Source of the DNA: Annona cherimola
Lineage: Eukaryota; Streptophyta; Magnoliopsida; Magnoliales; Annonaceae
Assembly: GCA_030490835.1 (NCBI GenBank)
Contig: CM059971.1
Span: 45,618,012-45,682,011 of the forward strand
Direction of reading: 5' to 3'
Length of the DNA: 64,000 bases
The position numbers and the translations under genes were made by a program. This document shows, piece after piece, positions 33,501-44,670 of the stretch (the stretch's first letter is position 1; every line of letters begins with the position of its first letter). The notes under the pieces were generated by a model. That model saw only the letters and a list, made by a program, of their open reading frames with translations. It was not told the origin of the DNA and ran no database searches.

Positions 33501-35610
33501 CATATTTCGTATCAATGTTCGACGGATGATCGTCTATTTGAAAAACCTTCCTGAGTTGACTGCTGCGAGAAACTTTCCTGCACCTAAATAACTAGAAAAT
33601 GTTAGAATTTTAGAAACCAATCCAATCAAAATTATATTGCAAAAGTATATAATTTGAAATTTAAACGGGCTGAAGAGTGATCTAAGTAACCTCAAGAAAT
33701 GCAGGTATTCAGCTCAGGCGAAGCCTCTAGAGAAGATAATTATGTCTGAACTTATTTCTCAGTGCTTTACTCTAATTTTAATTGGTGGCCAGTGCATATG
33801 AAAAGAAAGCATAATAATCAACAATGAATTATATACATACGTGTATATTAAAGTGTTCTCTTATCATCCTAATGTGGATAATTAAAGCTTCATATTTCAA
33901 TTATATTCACTTTTGCAACTTGCACGAATCCACTTGTCACCCAAATCCATTATTATCCAAACCAAAACTTTGCCTGCCTGAGATTGATGGCACCTGTGCC
34001 TTGCTTCTATACCTCAAAGAAATATCATGTGAACCACCTTCCTGACGCACATTATTTAGGAAGCCATGATCAACACAAAATTGCCATTGCATATTCTTTT
34101 CTATGGTTCTTCTTTGTTTTCTACCATGAAATAAAGATTGCAGCAGCCACCATAACATCTATTGTACAGATTACAATTATCAATATTTTCTGATTGACAT
34201 CCCTCTTCCAAACAACGACTTGCATAAGACGGGAAGAGTCTGCTGGTCAGAGCTCCCATGTTATACACACAAATATGCAGAGATCTGGTTCATTTCACAA
34301 CAGATAAATAATCCACACCACTTACATACAGCTTTAAAGGGAAGCCTCGGCACAAAGGTAAAAGTTGTTGCCATGTGACATGGAGGTCATGGGTTTGAGT
34401 TTTGGAAACGACCTCTTGCTTCACAAGGTATGGTTCCATACTATAGACCCAAAAAGGAACAACCATTCCCCAGACCCTGCACATGGCAGGAGATTAATGA
34501 CCAGCCTGCCCTTGCTTACATACCAGCTTTATTTGTAGACCACAATCAACCAAAATAAACCGAAGTGGTATGATAGGTTTAGAGCTTGACAGATCCAATC
34601 AATTGATATATTTTGTTAAATCTCAAAGGAAAATATCCTCTACACTTGATCGGAAAAGGGAAAAGCCAAAATACAGAGAGACTGGAAACAGAGATAACAG
34701 AGATAGGAAGAAAAAAGTTCAAATGAGTTTGAAATCAGAAAGCAATTCCCTCCCATTTACAATGACATCTTCCTGTATTTATAGTCATAGACGCCACCAC
34801 CAACCTGGCCACCTCAGCTTCCACTAGTGGCCAAGACTTGGTAGGACTCCGATCCCATCATGGTACCACATATTAAAATCAAGAAATCAGCAAGAAATGA
34901 TAAAAGAATTATACATCAACCAAAACATGCAGGCCCTGCCCACATGCATAAGGATGATGTTGAAGGTCTGCCATCGGCGCATCTGGTTGAACATCGAAGT
35001 TTTTGCATTTTTTAGACGTTCAACTCGTAGAAAGTCCCAAGTGAGACAGCTAAAAGTTACATTGTGCAGTCTAGAATGGACAAACAATTCAGTTGACCGC
35101 AGATGCTGCCGCGATACTGCAAATAATTTGAATTTTCCCTAAAATTACACTGACATTCCTCTCAAGGTCAACACTGAGGTCTCTTCCAGGTGCCAACTTT
35201 TAAGCTACATATGATTTTCAAATAAGGAGGTGTATCGTTAGAAAATTTAATGCAACTGGAAGGAATGCATCCAAAGAGGCACAAAGTGGCTGAATTGCAA
35301 GTTGGTCCAACAATGCATCCAAAACCCAATAACAGATGGATTAAATAATCGAAGCAGCTCTACTCCGGGAAAAATCCAACTGCAGGTTACAGAGAACCAC
35401 CACCCAATCCCTCCTCCAATTCAACATTTTTAGAGCCCACAAACATCATGGCTTGAAAATTAAGCACATAAGAAACAAGCAGGCATCTTTCATCAGCAGC
35501 AGCAGCCTGCATGCATAGCATCCAGATTAGGGATTTGAGAGAAGTACCTTGGGGGATTCGAGTTCCCTAGCTCGACTCCTAGTGACACGGGTCGCCTCCG
35601 AGAGCCACAT
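30575..35610 (-). CDS. FAR1-RELATED SEQUENCE (FRS) transcription factor, three coding exons
   Basis: Model: exon 1 35610-35548 (21 codons), exon 2 33153-30742 (804 codons), exon 3 30643-30575 (22 codons plus stop); 847 aa. The main reading frame has no ATG at its 5' end. It begins after a TTTTGCAG acceptor, and the donor CCAAG|GTACTT at 35548/35547 joins it in phase to an upstream ATG. Exon 3 follows CATCACAG and ends in a RKFYQ C-terminus. The donor CATCTG|GTTTGG for intron 2 is weak. Domains (model residues): Pro/Ala/Ser/Thr-rich start; FAR1 zinc domain about 120-218 (C165, C188, H211, H213); MULE transposase-derived domain about 335-431 (D342, D404); SWIM finger C636, C638, C648, H650; seven-residue repeats near 765-810. 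FHY3/FAR1/FRS proteins are nuclear regulators domesticated from Mutator transposases, some acting in light signalling. The specific FRS number is not assigned. An alternative start is Met75 (32994). Confidence 0.88.
30840..30975 (-). repeat. 21-bp minisatellite in the FRS coding region
   Basis: About six 21-bp units encode G-P-R-I-E-A-N/S type heptads (RIEANGPRVEASGPRIEA and so on) just before the C-terminal exon junction. The units vary by point changes that mostly keep the heptad. Confidence 0.85.
33154..35547 (-). other. Predicted intron 1 of the FRS gene (2394 bp)
   Basis: The donor is AAG|GTACTT at 35547 and the acceptor is GAATTTTGCAG at 33154. Joining is phase 0. The intron holds an Au SINE (34339-34497, opposite strand to the gene) and AT-rich sequence with no other recognisable exon. 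Alternative 5' exons cannot be excluded. Confidence 0.6.
34339..34497 (+). mobile_element. Au-type SINE
   Basis: It begins GGAAGCCTCGGCACAAAGG and contains GTTGTTGCCATGTGACATGG, AGGTCATGGGTTTGAGTTTT (B-box-like), CCTCTTGCTTCACA and the closing CCCCAGACCCTGCACATGGC. These match the well-known Au SINE layout of angiosperms, diverged but nearly full length. It lies in intron 1 of the FRS gene, in antisense orientation. Confidence 0.85.
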
Positions 35611-36010
35611 CAACCCAGCTGCGCTGCGATCACCCCACCACCCCCACCTCCCAACCAAAATATTAAAAAACCCTGGAAAACCAAGGGAAGGGGGAGGAGG
35701 GAAAAGGATCGAAAATCCTGAACCTAGATGAACGGAGGAGGAAAATTCGATTGGGGTGGAGGCGAAAACCGGGCCTGGATAGGCCGGAAAGCCTGCTGCT
35801 GCGGCCGCAGCTCAGCCCGTCCGTCAGCTGCGTTTTCCCCGTCTCCTCTGTCTCGAGTCGAGTCTCGACGGAGAGGCGCGAGTCGTACTCGCCAATCCCA
35901 TCGCCAATGCTCCTGGAGACGAAACCTACTCGCCTCGCACGTGTTACATCACACGTGCGCGTCCGCCACCTGAACCCACAGCCCGATGATGTGCGGTCAT
36001 GATTAATGCA
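35549..36010 (-). promoter_or_regulatory. GC-rich first-exon/5'UTR region of the FRS gene
   Basis: This is a sharp GC-rich island in an AT-rich window. It lies between the predicted transcription start (about 36010, some 30 bp below the TATA) and the exon 1 donor. On the minus strand the frame is open from about 35812 to 35548, with its first ATG at 35610. The ORFs on the plus strand here have no family match that I recognise and are taken as shadows of GC-rich 5'UTR. Confidence 0.6.
35938..35957. promoter_or_regulatory. Two CACGTG G-boxes, 14 bp apart
   Basis: Perfect CACGTG palindromes occur at 35938-35943 and 35952-35957, about 50-70 bp downstream of the predicted transcription start of the FRS gene. 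G-boxes bind plant bZIP and bHLH (for example PIF/HY5-type) factors. A light or ABA link is inference. Confidence 0.5.
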
Positions 36011-36037
36011 ACTTGAGCAAGGGACCGTGAATCGACC

Positions 36038-36047
36038 TTTTTATAGT
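36038..36047 (-). promoter_or_regulatory. TATA box of the FRS gene
   Basis: On the minus strand the sequence reads ACTATAAAAAGG (36037-36048). It lies just upstream of the GC-rich first exon region, with the ATG about 430 bp downstream. This is the expected position for the core promoter. Confidence 0.6.
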
Positions 36048-36049
36048 GT

Positions 36050-36959
36050 ACCCGACCTTAACTATACATATTTTTATATGAATTCATTATCTCAACTTTG
36101 TATTACAATGAGGCAGGAAGACATTCTTACATTATCCAAACGTGATTCTATAAATATCTTATCGATATTCTAATTTTTTCCTAATAATATTTCTAAAATC
36201 TCAACTAGTAAACGCTCCCACAAAAAATTCTTAAGAGACAATATGCCACTAGCTAATATACATGAAACCATAGTCATGGAGACTTGAAACCAGCTCAACA
36301 CTCATGGGGAGAACGCACCCTAACCCTACATTTAAAAATTCGTGTTTGACTCTTATTTTTATACCGAGTTGGGACAAAGTTGATCTGACCCTTATTTTTT
36401 AGTAGGTCTTAGGTCAAACTTCAAGTCGGTATTAGAAAAATGGGTCGGGCGAAAAATATAGGTCAAGTAAAATAATTTTAAAAATTTATAAATATATTAA
36501 GTATGAAAATGTTAGATGATAAATTTAAATATTGTATGTTTCAACCTATTAATAATTAGTCAAAGTAAAACATTATTATTTTAATAAAATATAAATCTTA
36601 GAACAAGTTAATAAAACATGTCTCATTTAAAATTCTATTTACAACTTGAAGAACCAAATTAGGCTAGTCGGCGGGTCAGAAATGGTATTAAAAAGTCTGG
36701 GGTCCAGTCGGTCCGTCTCAACCCACAATTTTAAAAAAAACTTAAATTTTTGACCCACCCCACCTCAACAGGTATATGTTCCCGCTTTGCCCCTGCCTGG
36801 TATAAAATAGAGTTGGGTCGAGGTAAGTCGCGGGTCAACCTGCCCCGATTCCCGCCCCTACCTTAAAATACATTGCACCCTTTGTGCATGTATACTCTTC
36901 TACCAATGCTCCTCTACATATTTATGCATCTTCACTTGAAGCCGTCTGTGGAAAATAAA
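36050..36959. other. AT-rich spacer with possible non-autonomous DNA transposon remnant
   Basis: 36300-36860 contains repeated GGGTCGGG/GCGGGTCA-type words and a right end reading AGGGGCGGGAATCGGGG on the minus strand. This style is seen in some hAT-derived short elements. No matching left end or duplication was found, so it is not delimited. There is no gene. Confidence 0.3.
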
Positions 36960-37869
36960 TCTTTTCTCTTCTATTTGTTATTCCCCTAGCATGAAAATGA
37001 ATCGTAATGATAATGTTTTCATTAAGCTTGCGAGCAACAACCTCACTTTAGTATCAATAACCAAAATGTCAATGCAAAAAGGCACAAGTAACACTAGCAA
37101 TAGTTCTTTGAGTTATAATACTTCTCGAGAAGAGTATTTGGGATAAGTTATTCAAACAGAACTTCATTCAATTGTCGCAACCCTGATTAGGTGTATGGAA
37201 CAATTATAGGCCACATGGGCATCTTCAAACTCTAGACAAACACTACTATTGAACTCTGAATGGTACAAATGGCAACAATATTGTTTTTAATCCTGGTATG
37301 AATTGTCCCTCATTTCAATCCACACTCTAAACAGCACTTAAGATTGTGGATTAATCACCTTCCATTACAAACATAATGAATGAACCGTTACTAGCAAAAT
37401 TTAAACTCATAGTTATGAAATTATATGATTGCTAAGTTAATCCCAAAGATTGCATTGGTTCCTTCTGCACTCACATTGATTTGTTAGGTCTTTTAAATAA
37501 GATAAAGTATAAGGTCTTTATAGGAACACTGGAAGGGAAAGCCCAGACATGGTTTCATAGTTTACCACCTTTCCTTATGGCTTCGTTCAACATGCTAGTT
37601 GGTGCTTTTCTTATGCAACTCTTTTAAGTAACCTTACCAAATGCCCCTTTGATATAATGTTGATCACATATGAAGATTCAGAGCACTTATAGAAATACAT
37701 TCAACACCTCAACTAACAAGCAACATAGATTCAAAGCTAAACCCTAGAATTTCAACTAAATTCATCCTTAAACTCTGCCTTAGAAATTTATTCATGGATT
37801 TGAAAGAAAACTAGCCAAGATCCCTTGTTGATCTTTTTGTCAAGGTAAACAAATGGATGAATCTGATAA
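36960..37869 (+). pseudogene. Decayed Gypsy-type gag (retrotrans_gag-like)
   Basis: The plus strand includes a clear gag core near 37530-37600, with the motif GTLEGKAQTWFHSLPP followed by SFNMLVGAFLMQ, matching the conserved Gypsy gag pattern (L-x-G-x-A-x-x-W). A start-like ATG at about 36991 opens an N-terminal part. Stops and shifts interrupt it, for example shortly after 37620. There is no zinc knuckle or pol, and an inverted LTR-like fragment follows directly. Confidence 0.55.
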
Positions 37870-39022
37870 GTTCTCTACTTAATCAAAATCATGATCATTC
37901 ATACCTTAACATTTAACCATAAATCATCCCATTCATTTGATAGGCGGCCATGGGCCAGCATGTGGGATCGAGAAGATAGAAAAGAAGCCCGCCCTTACTT
38001 ATACTTAATTGAATGGTAGAAGGAGGAATCGGAAGGGAGGTTCACATCGGTACACTTCTGGCACTGTTTCCATCAACCAATTTTTCGCTATTTATAGTCA
38101 TAATCACCATTCATAGTCATAAACATAACATAATCTTTCTATGTCATTAAACCCGAAATTCAATATCATCATTCATACAACCATACATTTCATAAAATTT
38201 ATACAAAAGTAACTTATAGAAATTCATATTTTCTAGAATCTCCACCTGTGCTCCTTGCATGATGCTTCCTTTCACCTATCTTTAGGATTTAAAAAATAAA
38301 ATCGTGAGTCAAAACTCAATTGGCAAGCTATAAGGTTTTCAGGAAATTCACTTTCATTTAAATAATTTGGAAAGTCGTATTATACTCACTCGAGGTTATA
38401 TCATAAAACATGTTTCTTATACCCGCTAGGGTATATCATAAATAATGTGATGCATTATTTAAAACTATGACATTCCTTTGGATAGAAGCTAGCTAGGCAA
38501 TCATCCACATTCATTCTCTCCCCCATTCCAGGGAGGCGCCGCTGGCCCGAGGTCTATCTTAGCGACTTGGCTGCACCAAAGGAGGACATTCGGTTCGCTT
38601 ACACCTTTGAGGTGGACCTCATGCTTTGTACACATGCATCTTTTATAAACATTCCTCGACATGTTAGCATGATTTTTCATTCATAAATCCATGAATTCAT
38701 CATTTGTCATAATAATTGCAAAACGGTAAGCAATTCATTTTTCATATTGAAATATCATTTCAATACACATTTATGTGAAGGAATGACCATCCTTAAACAA
38801 CTTAGAAAGGATTTAAAACATACATTTGCTAAATCATTCAAACATTTAGATAATCATTTCTAAGCATTTGATCATATTTCGATGAATCAAAAGCATTTGG
38901 AAAATTGTTTGCTTACCTTGTTCGCTTAGCTTTCTGTGTCAACCTTTTCTTTTCCTTTGCATATACATAAAAATATAGCATTGCATTCATAACCATTCAT
39001 TTGTCTGCATTCACTTAGTTTT
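37870..39022 (-). mobile_element. Long LTR-like element, inverted fragment
   Basis: It is homologous to 53530-54600 of the inverted copy: shared phrases include TCTCCACCTGTGCTCCTTGC and CGTGAGT..AACTCAA, and a CCCATTCCAGGGAGGCGCC block is typical of the family. It lacks the tail end and is broken at 39022/39023 by the start of copy 2. Its predicted acceptor 1 has lost the AG (TATATGCAAAGG instead of TATAGGCAAAGG), while donor 2 (AACAAG|GTAAGC) is kept. A fossil copy. Confidence 0.65.
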
Positions 39023-40355
39023 TGTGAAACCCTGACCCACATAGGATTAACGTATATGCATTTGACACATAAATATGATTCATAAATGATTTGATTGAAT
39101 TATGAATGATTTCTTTGCAATTTTAATGATTTATTGCAATTAGGTCAGTGGATGTGAATGATGATTAAATCAATCATTATAAGTCGATATGGGTCAATAT
39201 GATTAAAGTGGACTAACGAGGATTGAAAAATATTAATGTTTCATGAATAATTAATTTAATTTTCATGATGTGATTCATGGGAATTAGAGGGATAATTATA
39301 GAGTTAAGTTAGAAAATGCTAGAAAATTCATATCTTGATGCCAGTAAGGCAGATTGAGATGAAATTTGAAGGATAAGCACAAAATTTTGTACCCAATCTT
39401 ATGAAAAGGTTGGATTATGAAAATTTTGATGGGAGTTAGGGTGATAATTGATCATTTTCATTCAAAATCCAAAGATGATTTCAAATGATCATAACTTGAG
39501 ATAGAAAAGTCGAATTGAGACGAAATTTGAAATGATCAATTAAAATTATGAGGTCAAGGCTATGAAAGGATTGGATTAAGCTAAGTATTGTGGATTATGC
39601 CTAAATGAAAAAAGGTGTGTACCTTTGACTTTTTGCACCTTAAAGTAGCTTGCATTTATGTTAAAGTTAAAGTAATTAAGTATATAATTAATGGCAAAAA
39701 TGAGGTGTTAAAAGGAGGTAAATTCCAGGGTATTTTATGAATTTTCTAAAATAGAAAAATCCATGTAAAATCCCCTGCATTAATGTTGGATTTCAGGAGC
39801 TAATGAGCTAGATCAAAGGAGGTACATGGAGGTGGCACCCCATGGACGATCAAGAGCACTAAAATATGGATTTTTGTGATTTTTTTAATATAAAATCCAC
39901 ACCTAAGACAGCTAGGGAATCAAGATAAGTAAATGAGCAATTAAATTGAGTAAAAAATTGTGGCCAAAGATGTCAAAATCAAGGCCATGTAGACATGATG
40001 AAATGTGGACAGCAAGGGAGGCTACAAGAGAGGTGGACGTCCAAAGGGCAGTTGTTGATTTTTTTGATTTTTTTAAAATGCTAAATGGACAGCTAAGCTA
40101 TTAACTAGGGTAATTAAATATCCATAAATTAAAGCTACATTTTGTGGAAAAAAATTACAAAAGGAGCAGCTACATGGGATGTCCTTAGGTGGACAGATTG
40201 ATGGCCATCAATACAATGGATTTTGATGAATTTTTACAAAGATAATTTTCTAATTTACTTGGAGTATAATGTGTCATGTCAATAAAGGGATAAACATGCT
40301 TTAATTATCCTCTAATTGAGGTGGAAAGTGGGGCCACAAGCTGAAAAAATCCAGC

Positions 40356-40365
40356 TTATATAAGG
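40356..40365 (+). promoter_or_regulatory. TATA box of LTR-like copy 2
   Basis: TTATATAAGG lies about 85 bp upstream of the purine-rich leader and about 200 bp upstream of the conserved donor. Equivalent boxes are at 59696 (copy 3) and 56093-56103 (inverted copy). Confidence 0.5.
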
Positions 40366-40949
40366 GGGGAACGTCCACATGATATGAGGTGTTTGAGAGA
40401 AACATTTCAAGGAGCAAAGCCCCCAAACCAAGAAGATGTGCACATCCCTATTCTAGCAAGAAAAGGGCAAGAAAAAGGAGAGAAAAAGAGAAAGAAAAAG
40501 GGAAAGGAAGCAAGGAAATCAAGTTAGTAAGGTTGAGTTCAAGTTTGATTCAATTCAAGTAAGTTTATCTTGAGTTTTGAATCATTTAAACTTAGTTTTC
40601 TACCTCAATTTATGAGTCATGAATATGATTCATAATGAATCCTTAAAGGGTGATTAATGATGCCCTTGATTAGGGTATTAAATGAGGATTGAATGACGAG
40701 AATGAAATCAAGGATTCAAGAGAAAGAAAATGGAGATTAGGGTTGAATATAGGTTAATAAACCTAGCTGAAATCTTCTTAAACTCACATATGATGTTGCT
40801 GTTTTGATTTATTATCATGATGATGATTCATGATTAAATGAATTATATATATTGATTTGAGTATAAGACATGAACCCTAAAAAGGATGGAACTTAAGGTT
40901 TACAACTTAATCGATTTTTACCCTTTTTATGATATGTAGATGCATAAAT

Positions 40950-41229
40950 TGTTGGTCCCGAGTTAATGGCAATTACCCAAGAGGGGAGGGGTGAATTGGG
41001 TATTTAAAATTTTTCAACTTAAACAAAAATTTTGCTCCGGATTAATCTAGTTCCCTTTATGAAGAATTAAATGGAAAGTAATATAGTGTTGAGAGCAGAA
41101 ATAAAAATTAACAAGCAAGTTTTTATAGTGGTTCGGGCAACCTTCCATACTCCACTCTTCCAAGCTCACACCTCTTGTGACTTGGGTTCCACTATGTATT
41201 TCACAAATACAACTAGAGCCACTGCTCTC
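40950..41229 (-). repeat. Sirevirus 3' LTR, outer fragment
   Basis: It matches 50627-50907 of the 5' LTR closely, including the TTTTTATAGTGGTTCGGGCA block. It is cut at 41229/41230 by the start of a second LTR. Confidence 0.85.
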
Positions 41230-42905
41230 TGTTGGTCCCGAGTTAATGGCAAAACCCAAGAGGGGATGGGTGAATTGGGTTCTTATAAAATTCTTCGGTA
41301 AATTAAAACTTAACCCCTTTAAAGCTTAATCCCCTTGATTGAAACAAATAGAGAGCAATGAAATAATGAAAGCAATAAGGTAAACAGTAGGCAATATTTA
41401 TAGTGGTTCGGGCAACCTCTCCCTACTCCACTCTTCCAAGCTCACACGCCGTTGTGACTTGGGTTCCACTATGTATTCTGCGAATACACTTAGAGTCTCC
41501 GCTCTCTTCTAGATTCTAGCTCTAGGGGGCTTATACACTTGATATAAGTAGACGATAAGTTCAACTCCAATCACAACTCTACTCGCAACGTCTTGGTTTG
41601 TTACAACAAACTCAAACCAAGACCAATAATAAGGAATAATGAAAATAAGGAAGATCTACACTTTACCGAGTTGTGTAGGCAAGATTCAGCTTGAGGAAGA
41701 GTTTGTAGAAGCAACCGGTTGTATATCGTTGACGCTACTTGCAACTTGAAGCTCGTTCTTCCTTTGAAAGTGTATAGATCACTCAAATTTGGAGAAAAGC
41801 AAATGGGAGCTCTTCTTTGCACTTCTTTTCTCTCTTTAGGCTATGTAGTATATGTTCCAACGTTTGCTTGAGTGTCTATTTATAGAATGGGGAAGATTTG
41901 AACGTTATAGAAGTGGTTGACGCGCAATAAATGTTCCAACGTTCAAAAATTCGAACGTTGCTTCCCCAAGTCGCAGGTGGAGTCGACTTCGTCTGCGACT
42001 TGGCTTCCCAAGTCGCACTTGGAGTCGACTTCGTATACGACTTCAGTTCTGCATTTTCTAAGTCTGAGTCTAGGTCGACTTGGTTTCAGACTTGACCTCA
42101 AGTCGATCTTGGAGTCGACTTGGGTTGCGACTTGACCAGTTTTCGTACTGAAAATAGTTTGACCTTTGTTTGATTTCCTTTAGCTTGCTTGGCTTCTTTC
42201 CTTCAATAATATTTTGTAGACCTTGTGAAGCTTGAAAACTTGTATGGTTGATTTTGCCTTTAATTCATGCACCTTGCTTTCTTTTGACATTAATCTTCAT
42301 ATCTTGAATTTCTTCATCTTGAAATATGCTTGGAGCTTTGCCTTGGACTTGAGAGACTTAAGTTGATAATAAGCTTGTACCCTTGATTTGGATTTGAGAA
42401 AACTCAAGTTGATTCTTGGAATGAGCTTGAATCTGCATCTTTGAACTTTGAAAACCTCAAGTCGAACTTGGGGTCGACTTCGTCTGCGACTTCACCCAAG
42501 TCGTAACTGGAGTCGACTTCGTATGCGACTTCGGTATTTTTGTGCCCCAAAATCAGCGCTGGAGTGTTTTTGTCATCTGAAGTCGATGCTGGAGTCGACT
42601 TCGTTTGCGACTTGGCTTCCCAAGTCGCAAGTGGAGTCGACCTGGCCTGCAACTTCACCTGCTCTTCTTCCATTTTCAAATTTGGCCGTGTGGTTTGTTT
42701 TGAAGTCGAATATGGAGTCGACTTTGAGATCGACTTCACCCTAAGTCGAAGTCCAAGTCGACTTGGATATCGACTTGGCTATTTCCTTTCCTTAAAACAT
42801 TCAACCAAATCATTAGTATTCACTTTTTACTCAAATTTAACTTTGTTAATCATCAAAACTCATGCTTTGGTCAATTTTGTTTTGTTTTAAACATTGTTTC
42901 CAACA
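41230..42905 (-). mobile_element. 3' LTR of a second, nested Sirevirus-like element
   Basis: This complete 1676-bp LTR begins TGTTGGTCCCGAG and ends TTTCCAACA on the plus strand. It is diverged from the outer element's LTR and closer to the solo LTR at 58269 in its start. It contains arrays of AAGTCGCA..GAGTCGACTT words at about 41960-42140 and 42455-42775. Its internal side faces a polypurine tract and an env-like ORF. The other end of this element is missing. Confidence 0.85.
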
Positions 42906-42920
42906 ATCTCCCCCTTTTTG
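42906..42920 (-). other. Polypurine tract of nested Sirevirus
   Basis: On the minus strand CAAAAAGGGGGAGAT directly precedes the LTR. A second similar tract (AAAAAGGGGGAGATAG) lies near 43171-43187. Multiple PPT-like motifs before the 3' LTR are a feature I associate with Sireviruses. Confidence 0.75.
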
Positions 42921-43191
42921 ATGATTGACAAAACTAATTTGAGTTTATACCTTTCAAGATAATCACGATCATATAGTTTCAACAAAACAAATCATCATAA
43001 CAACTTTCAAACAGAGTATAGCAAGCATGAAACATATACTTGAACATAAAACAAGTTTCATAAATCAAATTTCATTTTACAGATTACAATGTAAAGCAAA
43101 AATTTAAACCTAAATACAAACTATCCGACCCAAAATGCTCTAAAGCCTATGCTATGTACTAAAAAAACTCTATTCTATCTCCCCCTTTTTG

Positions 43192-44670
43192 TCAATCCTT
43201 CAAAAATTTGTCAATTCTCAAGGATTTGGGGAATTGAAATTGAGAAATGGGATATGAAGATTGAATGTGTTTGATAGGACGGACATGAGCGGATGAGTAA
43301 AATGAAGAGACTGGAGTGGGAGTCGGATCTCGATGAACTGATCCGGAATCGAATAGATCAAGTTCAGGTATGGGCCGATTTTTGTGTTGCCCCGATGCAA
43401 GATGATATCTAATGGTACGCATTTCCCGATCGATTCGATCTTGTCGGGAATGCATATCATTGATAGCTGTAAGCACCTCAGAGACAAGGCTGGTCATTCG
43501 ATCCTCTTGGTGACCCATTTCTTCTCGAATAGCAGATATCTCATCTCTAATGCTCTGTAAGGTGACCTCCTGGGATGACGGTTGAGGCGCTCGATCTGGT
43601 ATAGCAGATCCCTGTGGAGAGTAGGATTCGTGGGACATAGGAGAGACCGGCTCCTCTGGAATGTCTCGGGGTGGAGCAGGTGGTGCCTCTGGAGGCTGCT
43701 CCCCCTCAGCTTGTGCTTGTCTTGCTTTCTCAGGAGTTGGTTCGCCCAACTTTTCTTGAATTCTCTCATCCCTAAACTGCTCCAAATTGATCTTCATTCA
43801 TTGGAGCAATGCCTTATTGATGGCATTTGTTGTTTTAGGGACTTCGAAGGGTTCACCTTCAATGTCCACCTCATAATACTCCAGGATCCTCGTGATCCAT
43901 GTCTCGTAGGGTAGAACGCCTCTCGGATTGTCCTTACGGGATGCCAAGGCTTCCAAGAAGAGTCTTGGTAGACTGATCTTGACTTTATTCACCAGCTTCC
44001 ACAGAATCATGGCCTCTTGCGGGTTGAGCTGATTCCTTCTACCGCCCTTTAGATAGATGCAGTGAGCAATGAGCAGTCTGAAGACTCTCAAGCGTGGAGA
44101 AAGATCCATGTAATCCAGGAACTTAGTTCCTGGATGATACTTGTTGCTTCTTGTCAGCTCATTATACACTCTTTCTAATGTAAGATCTCGGGGAAGTGAG
44201 TCTTCTTCGGATGGAACTTCGAGAATTCTTCCTATTCTCTGTATTGCTCTTTCTTGATCTGGGTTAGCCATTGTTCCTAAAAACATTTCTGTGCCTTTGA
44301 CAAAGGTTGAAAATTTGTTATCATCCCACAGATAGTAAAATAACCTTGTCATATCAGGATATACTCTTTCATCTGTCTTCAACAAACTTGTCCATCCCTG
44401 ATAATCCAGTAGTTCTTCTATGTCGAACTCATAATCTTTGAGAAATTTAAAGTCGATGATCTTTGGGATGAATACCTTTCTTTCGTAGAAATGCTTGTAG
44501 AATCGACTATGCTGAAGCTCTGTTTGGAAATAGGTTGTGGGCATTTTCAGGACTTGCCCTTTTGTGATTGGAATCCTTCTTCCTCCAGTGTTTGAGCTTT
44601 GAGGTTGACTTTCTGACCTCTGAGCTCGATCTGAGGATTGGGTAGTGGTTTGAAATCTGACCCTTCGGCT
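43192..44670 (-). pseudogene. Env-like / plant-transposon-protein ORF of nested Sirevirus, 5'-truncated
   Basis: The frame is open from the junction near 44670 to a TGA at 43800-43798. It then continues in the same frame from an immediately following ATG (43797) to 43192, so one in-frame stop splits an otherwise single ORF. The first part (through 43801) looks like the globular plant-transposon-protein domain. The second has a Pro/Glu-rich linker (PPEAPPAPP) and a coiled coil (motif SIRDEISAIREEM). Its position between pol and the 3' LTR is where Sireviruses carry an env-like ORF; its function is unproven. The upstream end is lost at a junction with the outer LTR that shares CTTCGG, suggesting microhomology. 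A separate decayed relative lies at 6326-15180. Confidence 0.65.

Noticed and set aside
35549..36002. Three overlapping plus-strand ORFs in the GC-rich island
   Set aside because: They have no recognisable domain. The island is better explained as the 5'UTR/first exon of the minus-strand FRS gene, with the TATA just upstream.
36308..36320. Telomere-like CCCTAACCCTA
   Set aside because: It is under two repeat units and in the middle of spacer DNA; chance or transposon end.
42404..42890. About 100-aa ORFs on both strands in the nested LTR
   Set aside because: They are translations of the AAGTCGACTT repeat array inside an LTR, open on both strands because of the repeat period, not genes.
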